This document shows positions 16,307 to 22,256 of a stretch of DNA of 22,256 nt, piece after piece. Source of the stretch: Cyclobacteriaceae bacterium (GTDB lineage Bacteria > Bacteroidota > Bacteroidia > Cytophagales > Cyclobacteriaceae); contig JAOTYN010000009.1 of assembly GCA_029861825.1 (NCBI GenBank), positions 1-22,256 on the forward strand, written 5' to 3'. A model generated the notes under the pieces. It was not told where the DNA came from, did no database searches, and saw only the letters and a program-made list of their open reading frames with translations. The position numbers and the translations under genes were made by a program. Positions within the stretch are counted from its first letter, which is position 1, and the number at the start of each line of letters is the position of its first letter.

Positions 16307-17848
16307 ATGTCACTAAACACCTATAAATTCGAGTTTCCCAAACACCACAAATCGATCATAAAAGTGATCGGTGTGGGGGGAGGAGGCAGCAATGCTGTCA
16401 ACCACATGTTTAATCAAGGTATTAAAGATGTAGAGTTCATTGTGTGCAACACAGACTCACAAGCCTTAAACAACAGTCCTATTCCCAACCGACTACAAAT
16501 TGGGGTACACCTAACCCAAGGTTTAGGCGCTGGGGCCAATCCTGAGGTTGGAAAGAATGCCGCCTTGGAAAACAAGGAAGAGATCCGGGAATTGTTGCAA
16601 GAAGACACCAGAATGGTATTCATTACTGCCGGTATGGGTGGTGGTACCGGTACGGGTGCTGCCCCGGTGATTGCCAGAGTGGCCAAAGAGCTGGAGATCC
16701 TCACGGTAGGAATTGTTACCGTACCCTTCGGCTTCGAAGGCAAAAAGAAAATGGAGCAGGCGGAATTAGGCATTCAAGAAATGAAAGAGAATTGCGACAC
16801 CGTACTGGTAATTCTTAATGACAAACTTCGTGAGATCCACGGTAATCTGGCCATAAGCGAAGCTTTTGCTAAGGCCGATAATGTACTTACTACCGCCAGT
16901 AAAGGGATCGCGGAGATCATAACCGTGCCCGGATATGTAAATGTGGACTTTGAAGATGTAAAAACCGTCATGAATGACTCCGGAGCGGCTGTGATGGGAT
17001 CTTCCACCACCGAAGGCGAAAACCGCGCCCGCAGAGCCGCCGAGGAAGCCATGTCTTCTCCTTTACTGAACAACGAGAATATTCACGGGGCTCAAAAGAT
17101 ACTGCTATCCATTATTAGTGGAGAGGAAGCAGAACTCCAAATGGACGAACTTACCGACATTACCGAATACATTCAGGAGATGGCTGGTACGGATGCGGAT
17201 GTGATATTTGGTCATGGCGTTGACCCCGATCTGGGCGAAAGCATACGGGTAACCTTGATCGCCACAGGGTTTGACAACAACAGCGGGACCTTGTCGTTAC
17301 AGCCTGAGAAAAAGGTATTTGACCTTGAATCGAACAAGCAGATAAAACTATTTGATGGCTTCGTCAAAAATAATGAACAAACGGAATCGCCGATTCAACC
17401 CAAGAAAGGTTATGCCTTCGAAGGATTCTCCAAACCTGTTGAGAATGAGAAGCCCGAGCAAAACGAGTTAGAGCAGCCTGAGGAAGACCAGGATCAGAAT
17501 GTGATTGAGTGGGATTTTGACATGGAGACAACCTCCCAAACTGCAGAGGAAACAGAAAAGCACATCGAAAGTGCTTTTGTTCCGCAGCAACATTCTGAAG
17601 CTGTTGAAAACAAAAGACAGATGTTGCAGAAGCAAGCTGAAGACCGGGTCAACCGTCTGAAAGGTGTGAGCAACCCTGTTACTACCGATAATTTTAAAGA
17701 AAAGCTGGATGTACCGGCTTACCTGCGCAAAGATGTGCGCCTGCAAGACGTACCCCATAGCTCAGAGAAGAATATCTCTAAGTACCATCTGAATGATGAC
17801 AATCAGATCTTGGGAAACAACAAATACTTGCACGATAATGTGGACTAA
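16307..17848 (+). CDS. ftsZ: Cell-division GTPase FtsZ
   Basis: FtsZ is the tubulin-like GTPase that polymerises into the division ring. The 513-residue protein has GVGGGGSNAV (22-31), the tubulin signature GGGTGTG (111-117) and a T7-loop region with NVDFEDVKTVM and NDSGAAVMG. After the core (about residue 330) comes a long acidic, Gln/Glu-rich linker, then the conserved C-terminal peptide LDVPAYLRKDVRLQDV (467-482) that binds FtsA, and a 31-residue extra tail rich in Asn and Asp. FtsZ of E. coli ends right after this peptide; the extension is longer than usual elsewhere but common in Bacteroidota. It is the last gene of the cluster and is followed by two hairpins. Confidence 0.97.
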   Translation: MSLNTYKFEFPKHHKSIIKVIGVGGGGSNAVNHMFNQGIKDVEFIVCNTDSQALNNSPIPNRLQIGVHLTQGLGAGANPEVGKNAALENKEEIRELLQEDTRMVFITAGMGGGTGTGAAPVIARVAKELEILTVGIVTVPFGFEGKKKMEQAELGIQEMKENCDTVLVILNDKLREIHGNLAISEAFAKADNVLTTASKGIAEIITVPGYVNVDFEDVKTVMNDSGAAVMGSSTTEGENRARRAAEEAMSSPLLNNENIHGAQKILLSIISGEEAELQMDELTDITEYIQEMAGTDADVIFGHGVDPDLGESIRVTLIATGFDNNSGTLSLQPEKKVFDLESNKQIKLFDGFVKNNEQTESPIQPKKGYAFEGFSKPVENEKPEQNELEQPEEDQDQNVIEWDFDMETTSQTAEETEKHIESAFVPQQHSEAVENKRQMLQKQAEDRVNRLKGVSNPVTTDNFKEKLDVPAYLRKDVRLQDVPHSSEKNISKYHLNDDNQILGNNKYLHDNVD

Positions 17849-17868
17849 TCCCTTTTGGGAAATTTTTT
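17849..17868 (+). terminator. Weak hairpin with T-run right after ftsZ
   Basis: TCCC, a TTTT loop and GGGA form a 4-bp stem starting one base after the ftsZ stop, followed by AA and six T. The stem is short, so by itself it would be a weak intrinsic terminator; it precedes a much stronger hairpin at 17906-17932. Confidence 0.35.
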
Positions 17869-17905
17869 ATAGTTGATAGTTAAGTGGTTTTTTGATGTTT
17901 AGTGG

Positions 17906-17932
17906 GAAAAAGCCTCCATTGGGGGCTTTTTC
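17906..17932. terminator. Strong bidirectional intrinsic terminator between ftsZ and the convergent reductase gene
   Basis: GAAAAAGCCTCC pairs with GGGGGCTTTTTC (one T-G wobble) around an ATT loop: a 12-bp stem with an A-tract on one arm and a T-tract on the other, so each strand presents a GC-rich core followed by U residues. It ends four bases from the stop codon of the reverse-strand reductase gene and 58 bases after ftsZ, well placed to stop both transcripts. Confidence 0.85.
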
Positions 17933-17936
17933 ATTT

Positions 17937-18461
17937 TCAGAATTTCAGTAACTGCTCGATCTGCATATCCAAAAGTTCCAAAGAAAAGTCATCGGTAATC
18001 TTTCCGTCAATTAATATGGCTTCAATTCGGGGCATACGCACCTTCAAAGCCAAAACATTCATGCCCAGATAGTTGAATATATCCGTTAAGTGACTAAGTG
18101 CTAGAGCGCCACCTTGAGTACCGGAGGAAATTCCCACTAATGCGCATTTTTTGTCCTTGAAGGACGCGGGATATTTAAGGCCATCTATAAATGTTTTCAG
18201 AACACCGGGAAAAGAGCCATTGTATTCCGGTACGATAAAAACGAATTTCTCACAATCTTCGACTTTACCCATTAACTGGTTGAAGGATTCATTCTTGCCC
18301 GCATTTTCATACAAAGCAGTGGATGTAAAATTAGCCGGTAAATCACTCAAGTCCATGATGCGGCTTTCCGCCCCTGCCTGGTCCAGAAGTGACTGATAAA
18401 ATTCTGCAACCACCCTGGATTTGGAGGGCTTTCGATTGGTAGTGCAAATAATGGTGATCAT
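17937..18461 (-). CDS. NAD(P)H-dependent FMN reductase family protein (flavodoxin fold)
   Basis: A 174-residue cytoplasmic flavoprotein of the NADPH-dependent FMN reductase family (PF03358 type), which uses bound FMN to reduce free flavins, quinones, azo compounds or chromate depending on the member. The N-terminal strand and phosphate loop ITIICTTNRKPSKS (2-15) bind FMN phosphate; the family signature PEYNGSFPGVLKTFID is at 78-93, and GISSGTQGG (100-108) is the third flavin loop. ATG at 18461 places the first beta strand correctly; the frame stays open eleven codons upstream but those codons overlap a TATCTTTG promoter octamer. It lies 66 bp downstream of the DUF3570 gene on the same strand and may share its transcript or use its own promoter. 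Substrate unknown. Confidence 0.9.
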   Translation of the reverse strand: MITIICTTNRKPSKSRVVAEFYQSLLDQAGAESRIMDLSDLPANFTSTALYENAGKNESFNQLMGKVEDCEKFVFIVPEYNGSFPGVLKTFIDGLKYPASFKDKKCALVGISSGTQGGALALSHLTDIFNYLGMNVLALKVRMPRIEAILIDGKITDDFSLELLDMQIEQLLKF

Positions 18462-18479
18462 AATTAAAAAGTTAGGCCT

Positions 18480-18487
18480 CAAAGATA
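18480..18487 (-). promoter_or_regulatory. Possible -7 element (TATCTTTG) for the FMN reductase gene
   Basis: An exact TAnnTTTG match on the reverse strand, 18 bases upstream of the reductase ATG, implying a leader of about a dozen bases. A clear -33 TTG at the usual spacing is not seen. Confidence 0.45.
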
Positions 18488-18527
18488 AGGTCAAAAGGGA
18501 TATTTAAAAATCTTTACTCTCAAATCC

Positions 18528-19724
18528 TCAGCGTATCACAAAAGATGTGTTGACGCTGATATTCCAGGCATCCAGCCCGTCTTCCCGCTGATAGTTGGCA
18601 TACCGCAATTCAAAACCTTTGAACTCCGTAAGTTTGCGCTTACTCCACTTGAAACGCGCTATTCCTTTAAGGGGAGTGAACCTTACCCCCAGGCCGTAGC
18701 GGTGGCTGTGTAAGTCCGACAGGTCAAAATCTGAAGTATAGTACCGTTCCCCAAATCGATGCGTTTGGAAGGGGGCAAAATAATTAGCGGCACTTTGAGT
18801 ATGGTAACGATAAAAGGGAAACACGGTAAAAGTTGGACCGAACTTAAACGGGACCTCCAGATTTACGGTGTGAGCTTTTATACCCCAACTATCTACAAAG
18901 AACCGGTAGTAGAAGCGCATTACTATAAAATCTCCGGCGAAGTAGTGCAGCCTTAATGCCAGGGGAAGCTTGAAGCGGTCCTGGGGCAATGTTTCCAAAA
19001 AGGTACCAAGAGAATCAGCCAAAAAAACCCGGTGAAAAGGCGTAGAAAGCAAGCCGTGCTGATAGGTGGGTTCCGCAATTATGGCAGCTTGTAATCTTTT
19101 GTTTATGGTCCAGGAATAATCGATACTTAAATTATAGGTGAGCCTTTTATTGGTGGGCACTTGCGCCCTTTCAGTACCCCTTAGTTCTTCAGGATAGATC
19201 AACCAGACCCAGCTGTCGAAGTAGAACTTGCCATTAAAACTAAGTTGACGGTTTGGACTTGGCCAAAGCTTGGTCCAGCCGTAACCCAGGGAGGTGGACA
19301 GATAATCAACGTCCAAGGAGGCACCAAATTGATATTTGCGGGTGGTGCCAGTAGCGGCATTATATTTACTCAGTGTCAGATCAAGGTCACCGCGGAATTC
19401 TTTTTTAGATGCACTGGATACCCGGAAATCTATATTGTCATTGGAAGCGCTGGAATAGTAAGTAAGGCCTCCGCTTACGGTAAGCGTTCTGCTGCTGTCC
19501 AAAGGGACATTGACCACTAGAATGGACGCCAGGTCCTCTAGTTTTTCAGAACCCATCCCACCCGTTACTGCACTGTGGTTGCCGTCTTGCTGGTAATAGC
19601 TGAACAGGAAGTTTACATCGATTTCGTGGGTAATTTTAACCCTGGAAGAATCAGGTGTCTGTCCCACTAAATAAGTGATTGATACTAGGGACATTAAGGA
19701 CAGAAAGATTAGTTGCAGCCACAT
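18528..19724 (-). CDS. DUF3570 family protein, predicted outer-membrane beta-barrel
   Basis: A 398-residue protein with a signal peptide (hydrophobic residues about 3-20, probable cleavage near VGQ-TP). The mature part is built from alternating hydrophobic and aromatic strands (for example TLTVSGGLTYYSS, QFGASLDVDYLSTSLGYGW, LRLHYFAGDFIVMRFYYRFF), the pattern of an outer-membrane beta-barrel, with Tyr/Trp girdles and polar turns. Overall sequence and the adjacent DUF4266 gene identify it as DUF3570, a family with no settled function to my knowledge. The start overlaps the upstream DUF4266 gene by 16 bases in another frame, so the two are almost certainly co-translated partners. The FMN reductase-like gene follows on the same strand. 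Confidence 0.85.
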   Translation of the reverse strand: MWLQLIFLSLMSLVSITYLVGQTPDSSRVKITHEIDVNFLFSYYQQDGNHSAVTGGMGSEKLEDLASILVVNVPLDSSRTLTVSGGLTYYSSASNDNIDFRVSSASKKEFRGDLDLTLSKYNAATGTTRKYQFGASLDVDYLSTSLGYGWTKLWPSPNRQLSFNGKFYFDSWVWLIYPEELRGTERAQVPTNKRLTYNLSIDYSWTINKRLQAAIIAEPTYQHGLLSTPFHRVFLADSLGTFLETLPQDRFKLPLALRLHYFAGDFIVMRFYYRFFVDSWGIKAHTVNLEVPFKFGPTFTVFPFYRYHTQSAANYFAPFQTHRFGERYYTSDFDLSDLHSHRYGLGVRFTPLKGIARFKWSKRKLTEFKGFELRYANYQREDGLDAWNISVNTSFVIR

Positions 19725-19918
19725 CCCCCACCGGATTTTCCCCCTATGGCACCAGCCGCTCCTTCCCTGTAGTTAGCAGCATTGATCTCGTTAAATGCCG
19801 AGGGGCGTTGTTGCAGCAGCATGTCCTCATCGTTGAGGTAAACGCGTTGATAGGGCTCCACGGTTTGGCAGGCGCCTAAGGCCGTAATGGCCAACAATAT
19901 GGTGAGTATACGCAACAT
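19709..19918 (-). CDS. DUF4266 small lipoprotein with Gly/Cys-rich tail
   Basis: A 69-residue lipoprotein. ATG at 19918 gives a hydrophobic signal ending LGAC, so Cys17 is the likely lipidated residue; the frame is open 11 codons further upstream but this would place charged residues ahead of the signal. The middle, TVEPYQRVYLNDEDM, and the end, REGAAGAIGGKSGGGCGCN, match the DUF4266 pattern, whose hallmark is the C-terminal GGGCGCN. The two terminal Cys could bind a metal or a cofactor or form a disulfide, but nothing is established. It overlaps the DUF3570 gene by 16 bases, the usual partner of this family. A TAACTTTG element lies 31 bases upstream. Confidence 0.87.
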   Translation of the reverse strand: MLRILTILLAITALGACQTVEPYQRVYLNDEDMLLQQRPSAFNEINAANYREGAAGAIGGKSGGGCGCN

Positions 19919-19948
19919 GACTGGGTTAGATCTAAACGGTAGTCCCCT

Positions 19949-19956
19949 CAAAGTTA
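19949..19956 (-). promoter_or_regulatory. Probable -7 element (TAACTTTG) for the DUF4266-DUF3570 unit
   Basis: An exact TAnnTTTG match on the reverse strand, 30 bases before the DUF4266 ATG, predicting a leader of about 25 bases. No good -33 TTG is seen. Spacing is typical for a Bacteroidota promoter. Confidence 0.5.
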
Positions 19957-20064
19957 CTCAGAATGACCTTATTTATAGTAGTTGGTCAGATGAAAATGAG
20001 GATGGTAAACTTGAACTCAACAATGGAGATACTATTTGAACTTCTCCTGGGGCACTCATCATTT

Positions 20065-21429
20065 TCAGTCCCCATAAATATTCAGGTCCAAAAACGCATT
20101 CCTGAATTTTCCATCGGGGTCATAATTGCTCGCCAAAGCTTTAAAATCCGCATATCGTTCATATCGAGATTGTAGAATTTGAGGCTTCAGGGTAAAGAGT
20201 TTTCCCCAGTGGGGTTTTACATTAAAGGGTGACAGCTCGCCTTCGATCATGGGCAAAAGTTTTCTCACTTCCGGCCAATTCGTCTTCCAGGTAAAATGAA
20301 TGGCCACGCTGTCTTGGTGATAGCATGGGCTCATCCAAAAATCGTCCGCAGCTATAAAACGCAATTCACTGATCTGCAATTGCGGGTAGATCAAATCTCT
20401 TTTTTTCTCCAAGGCTAAAATCGCTTCAATTGCATGCCGGCGGGGCACAAAATATTCCGATTGCAGCTCTTCTCCGCTGCTGGGAGTGAACCCCATTTTA
20501 AAGTGAGGTAAACGATCCCACCAAGGGCCGGGTACCCCCATTTGCTCCGTACAGGGTTCGGCCGACAAGCTGGTAATAGGGTGTAGGTTTTTAGTGGCGG
20601 CTCGCGCTCCGAAAAATTCCTCACCGAAATTTAAGATCTCCTGGTCCAACCGGCGTTTGATCCATATCTGGCTGATCTTCTGATCCATCCAGTCTGTAAA
20701 CAGGCTGACGCTGTATCCTGCAGACATAATCTCCTCAAAATGTTCCGTAAAGGCACTTAATGGGAGGTTCTGGTACACGTCCTGACGCATATCGAATGTA
20801 GGTTGTATGTCCAGGGTGACTTTGGTGACGATGCCAAATGCGCCTAAACCTACTACAGCCGCCGCATACAGATCCGGATCTTGAGCTTTGGAAACCTCCA
20901 TCACGGATCCATCGGCTACCACCAACTCCAGCTTATTCACTGCGGTGGCTAAGTTTCCATTTTGATCTCCCGACCCATGTGTTCCGGTGGCACAAGCACC
21001 GGCAGTGGTAATGTGAGGCAGGGAAGCAAGATTATGTAGAGCAAAACCTTGTTCATGTAGTTCAGAACAAATATCCCCGTAACGAACTCCGCTTTCCACC
21101 GTTACTGTTAAGTTATCGCTGTTCAGGTCGACCAGTCCCTTCAGGTTTTGGGTAGATATCTGGTTCATGGGGCTATCGGCAATATTGTTAAAACAATGCC
21201 TGGAGCCCAAAGCTTTTTGCTTATCCAATTCCTTAACCAATGCTTGTACCTCCTCCGTCGTTTGTGGAAGATGCAGGTTTGGGGCTTTATAGCGGTAATT
21301 ACCAGCCCAGTTTTTTCGAGCCTCTGTGGTCATGGTTTCATGGGATGATGGTTGGCAGGAGATAAAGGGAGCCACCATGCCTCCGGTGACCAATAAGGAA
21401 GATGTTTTGATAAAATCTTTTCTTTTCAT
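20065..21429 (-). CDS. Exported FAD-linked oxidase of the alditol oxidase / aldonolactone oxidase family
   Basis: A 454-residue flavoprotein of the VAO/PCMH superfamily. The start MKRKDFIKTSSLLVTGG resembles a Tat signal (KR in place of RR, then a hydrophobic stretch) and ends FISC, so Cys25 may be lipidated. The FAD-binding domain begins NWAGNYRYKA and has GSRHCFNNIAD; His78 matches the covalent 8-alpha-histidyl FAD site of Streptomyces alditol oxidase (GSGHSF). ESGVRYGDI, SLPHITTAGACATGTHGSG and GAFGIVTKVTL complete it. The C-terminal ALO-type domain has KPHWGKLF and DPDGKFRN. Relatives oxidise sugar alcohols or aldonolactones with oxygen, producing peroxide; alditol oxidase is the closer match but the substrate is not proven. 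It lies 86 bp downstream of the GNAT gene on the same strand. Confidence 0.88.
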   Translation of the reverse strand: MKRKDFIKTSSLLVTGGMVAPFISCQPSSHETMTTEARKNWAGNYRYKAPNLHLPQTTEEVQALVKELDKQKALGSRHCFNNIADSPMNQISTQNLKGLVDLNSDNLTVTVESGVRYGDICSELHEQGFALHNLASLPHITTAGACATGTHGSGDQNGNLATAVNKLELVVADGSVMEVSKAQDPDLYAAAVVGLGAFGIVTKVTLDIQPTFDMRQDVYQNLPLSAFTEHFEEIMSAGYSVSLFTDWMDQKISQIWIKRRLDQEILNFGEEFFGARAATKNLHPITSLSAEPCTEQMGVPGPWWDRLPHFKMGFTPSSGEELQSEYFVPRRHAIEAILALEKKRDLIYPQLQISELRFIAADDFWMSPCYHQDSVAIHFTWKTNWPEVRKLLPMIEGELSPFNVKPHWGKLFTLKPQILQSRYERYADFKALASNYDPDGKFRNAFLDLNIYGD

Positions 21430-21515
21430 TCAGGTTAGGGACAGATTTCAACTTTTTCGGAGCGACCTAATTTGATAGTGAAGCTAAGAAAGTGCCTATT
21501 TAATTCAAAATTGCA

Positions 21516-22088
21516 CTAATTATCTCCAGAATTGGTCAGCTGCATCACCGACCGGGTGGGTGAAACCTGAACTACCTCTTCAAACCCTGCCTTGCGAAAA
21601 GCGCTTTCAAATCCCACATAAGCAAATACCGGCGGAACGTTCTTCTTCTGAGGCAGAATAGGATAGGCTTCAACTTTCGAAGCCCCGTTTTCGAAAGCAT
21701 ACTGTGAGGCAGCGTTTATCAATTGAGTGGATAATCCTTGATTTCTAAAGTCTTTATTTACAAACAAACAAGTTATGCTCCAGGTGGCTTCGGTATCTTC
21801 CAAGTTCTTGAAGAGTCTGGACTTGGACAGCCTTACCAATGAAGGTTTTGGGGATACGGAACACCAACCCATGGGTACATCATTATCATTTGCTAAAACT
21901 CCTAAGAATTTTCCCTGCTGCACAAGCTCTTTTAGCGAGGCTTTATTCTTTGCTCCTTTCTGCTGCTCATATTGCTGGTGGAAGAGCCGCCAGTACATGC
22001 ACCAACACCCTCCGCAGGCTCCTTTTTCACCGAAAAGCGTCTGCAAATGGGGCCAGTTATGGGGGGTAAGGGGTTCGAACGTTAACAT
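21516..22088 (-). CDS. GNAT family N-acetyltransferase with N-terminal Cys-rich motif
   Basis: A 190-residue cytoplasmic acyltransferase. The N-terminal segment GACGGCWCMYWR (residues 23-34, Cys25, Cys28, Cys30) is a recurring signature of one GNAT subgroup, possibly a metal or redox site. The central beta strands (GVLANDNDVPMGWCSVSP) lead to GNAT motif A, ITCLFVNKDFRNQGLSTQL (105-123), whose RNQGLS binds the acetyl-CoA pyrophosphate. The C-terminal part (SKVEAYPILP, FAYVGFESAFRKAGFEEV) is motif B. The acceptor substrate is unknown. The ATG at 22088 gives MLTFEPLTPHNW, a normal GNAT start. It is the first gene of a possible two-gene unit with the oxidase. Confidence 0.87.
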   Translation of the reverse strand: MLTFEPLTPHNWPHLQTLFGEKGACGGCWCMYWRLFHQQYEQQKGAKNKASLKELVQQGKFLGVLANDNDVPMGWCSVSPKPSLVRLSKSRLFKNLEDTEATWSITCLFVNKDFRNQGLSTQLINAASQYAFENGASKVEAYPILPQKKNVPPVFAYVGFESAFRKAGFEEVVQVSPTRSVMQLTNSGDN

Positions 22089-22256
22089 GGAGACCGACTA
22101 AAATGAGCTTCAATTACAATTTACAAAAATTGATAAGAGATTAAATGCTGATGACTTTTCCGTAATTTCCAAGGGTATCTTAATGGGAGCGCCACGGGAT
22201 CTGTGCGAAGGATTGTGGCCTGGAATCAAAGGTTTTTATATATTCAATCTGAACCC
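22089..22256. other. Window end: AT-rich spacer, then an unresolved coding-like edge
   Basis: Positions 22089-22179 are AT-rich and should hold the promoter of the GNAT gene, though no TAnnTTTG is seen. From 22183 to the edge, 24 codons are open on both strands: forward from an ATG (MGAPRDLCEG...), and reverse as a possible C-terminus (...FAQIPWRSH) ending at a TAA at 22180-22182. Either could be the edge of a neighbouring gene; the piece is too short to decide. Confidence 0.25.

Noticed and set aside
19960..20075. Short inverted repeats (TGACC/GGTCA, TGGGG/CCCCA) downstream of the oxidase gene as a terminator
   Set aside because: Stems of five base pairs with loops of 15 or more bases and no T-run; too weak to call.
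1..22256. tRNA, rRNA, CRISPR array, insertion sequence or prophage
   Set aside because: No cloverleaf, regular spacer-repeat array, transposase, integrase or phage structural gene was seen on either strand.

Overview
The window is a chromosomal segment of a Bacteroidota bacterium. Three things point there: the dcw (division and cell wall) gene order, the Bacteroidota-type -7 promoter octamers (TAnnTTTG) upstream of several genes, and the family flavour of the proteins (FtsL-like protein, PASTA-tailed FtsI, MraY with a long periplasmic insertion, DUF3570/DUF4266). The MraZ N-terminus (MAFFSSEY) looks more like Cytophagales or Sphingobacteria relatives than Flavobacteriaceae, but that is only an impression.

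Layout. (1) Positions 1-2163: the 3' end of a polyprenyl diphosphate synthase gene, cut by the window edge, convergent with a reverse-strand TlpA/ResA-like thioredoxin lipoprotein gene; the two stop codons are one base apart. (2) Positions 2164-2464: an AT-rich divergent intergenic region with a 14-bp palindrome, three GTGGT repeats at 10-bp spacing (probable MraZ operator) and a TACATTTG -7 element. (3) Positions 2465-17848: a compact forward dcw cluster, mraZ-rsmH-ftsL-ftsI-murE-mraY-murD-ftsW-murG-murC-ftsQ-ftsA-ftsZ, with many overlapping or abutting genes and several GTG/TTG starts. It encodes meso-DAP addition (MurE has DNPR), lipid I and II synthesis (MraY, MurG), septal glycan polymerase and transpeptidase (FtsW, FtsI), the FtsQ/FtsL division proteins, and the FtsA/FtsZ ring. 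murF and ddl are absent from the cluster. murC is broken by what looks like one missing base. The cluster ends with two hairpins, the second a strong bidirectional terminator.

(4) Positions 17937-19918: a reverse-strand group made of a DUF4266 lipoprotein, a DUF3570 outer-membrane beta-barrel protein and an NADPH-dependent FMN reductase-like flavodoxin-fold protein. (5) Positions 20065-22088: a reverse-strand exported FAD-linked oxidase of the alditol/aldonolactone oxidase family, and a Cys-rich GNAT acetyltransferase. (6) The last 170 bases hold no gene I can firmly call.

Most of the window is ordinary core genome. The points that deserve a second look are the murC frameshift, the MraZ operator, a GC-rich 130-nt mraZ-rsmH gap carrying a 46-codon ORF, an EF-hand-like short ORF in the 19.9-20.0 kb gap, and the DUF4266/DUF3570/flavin-reductase neighbourhood. 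I found no tRNA, rRNA, CRISPR array, insertion sequence or phage signature, and no clear candidate for a new multi-gene system.
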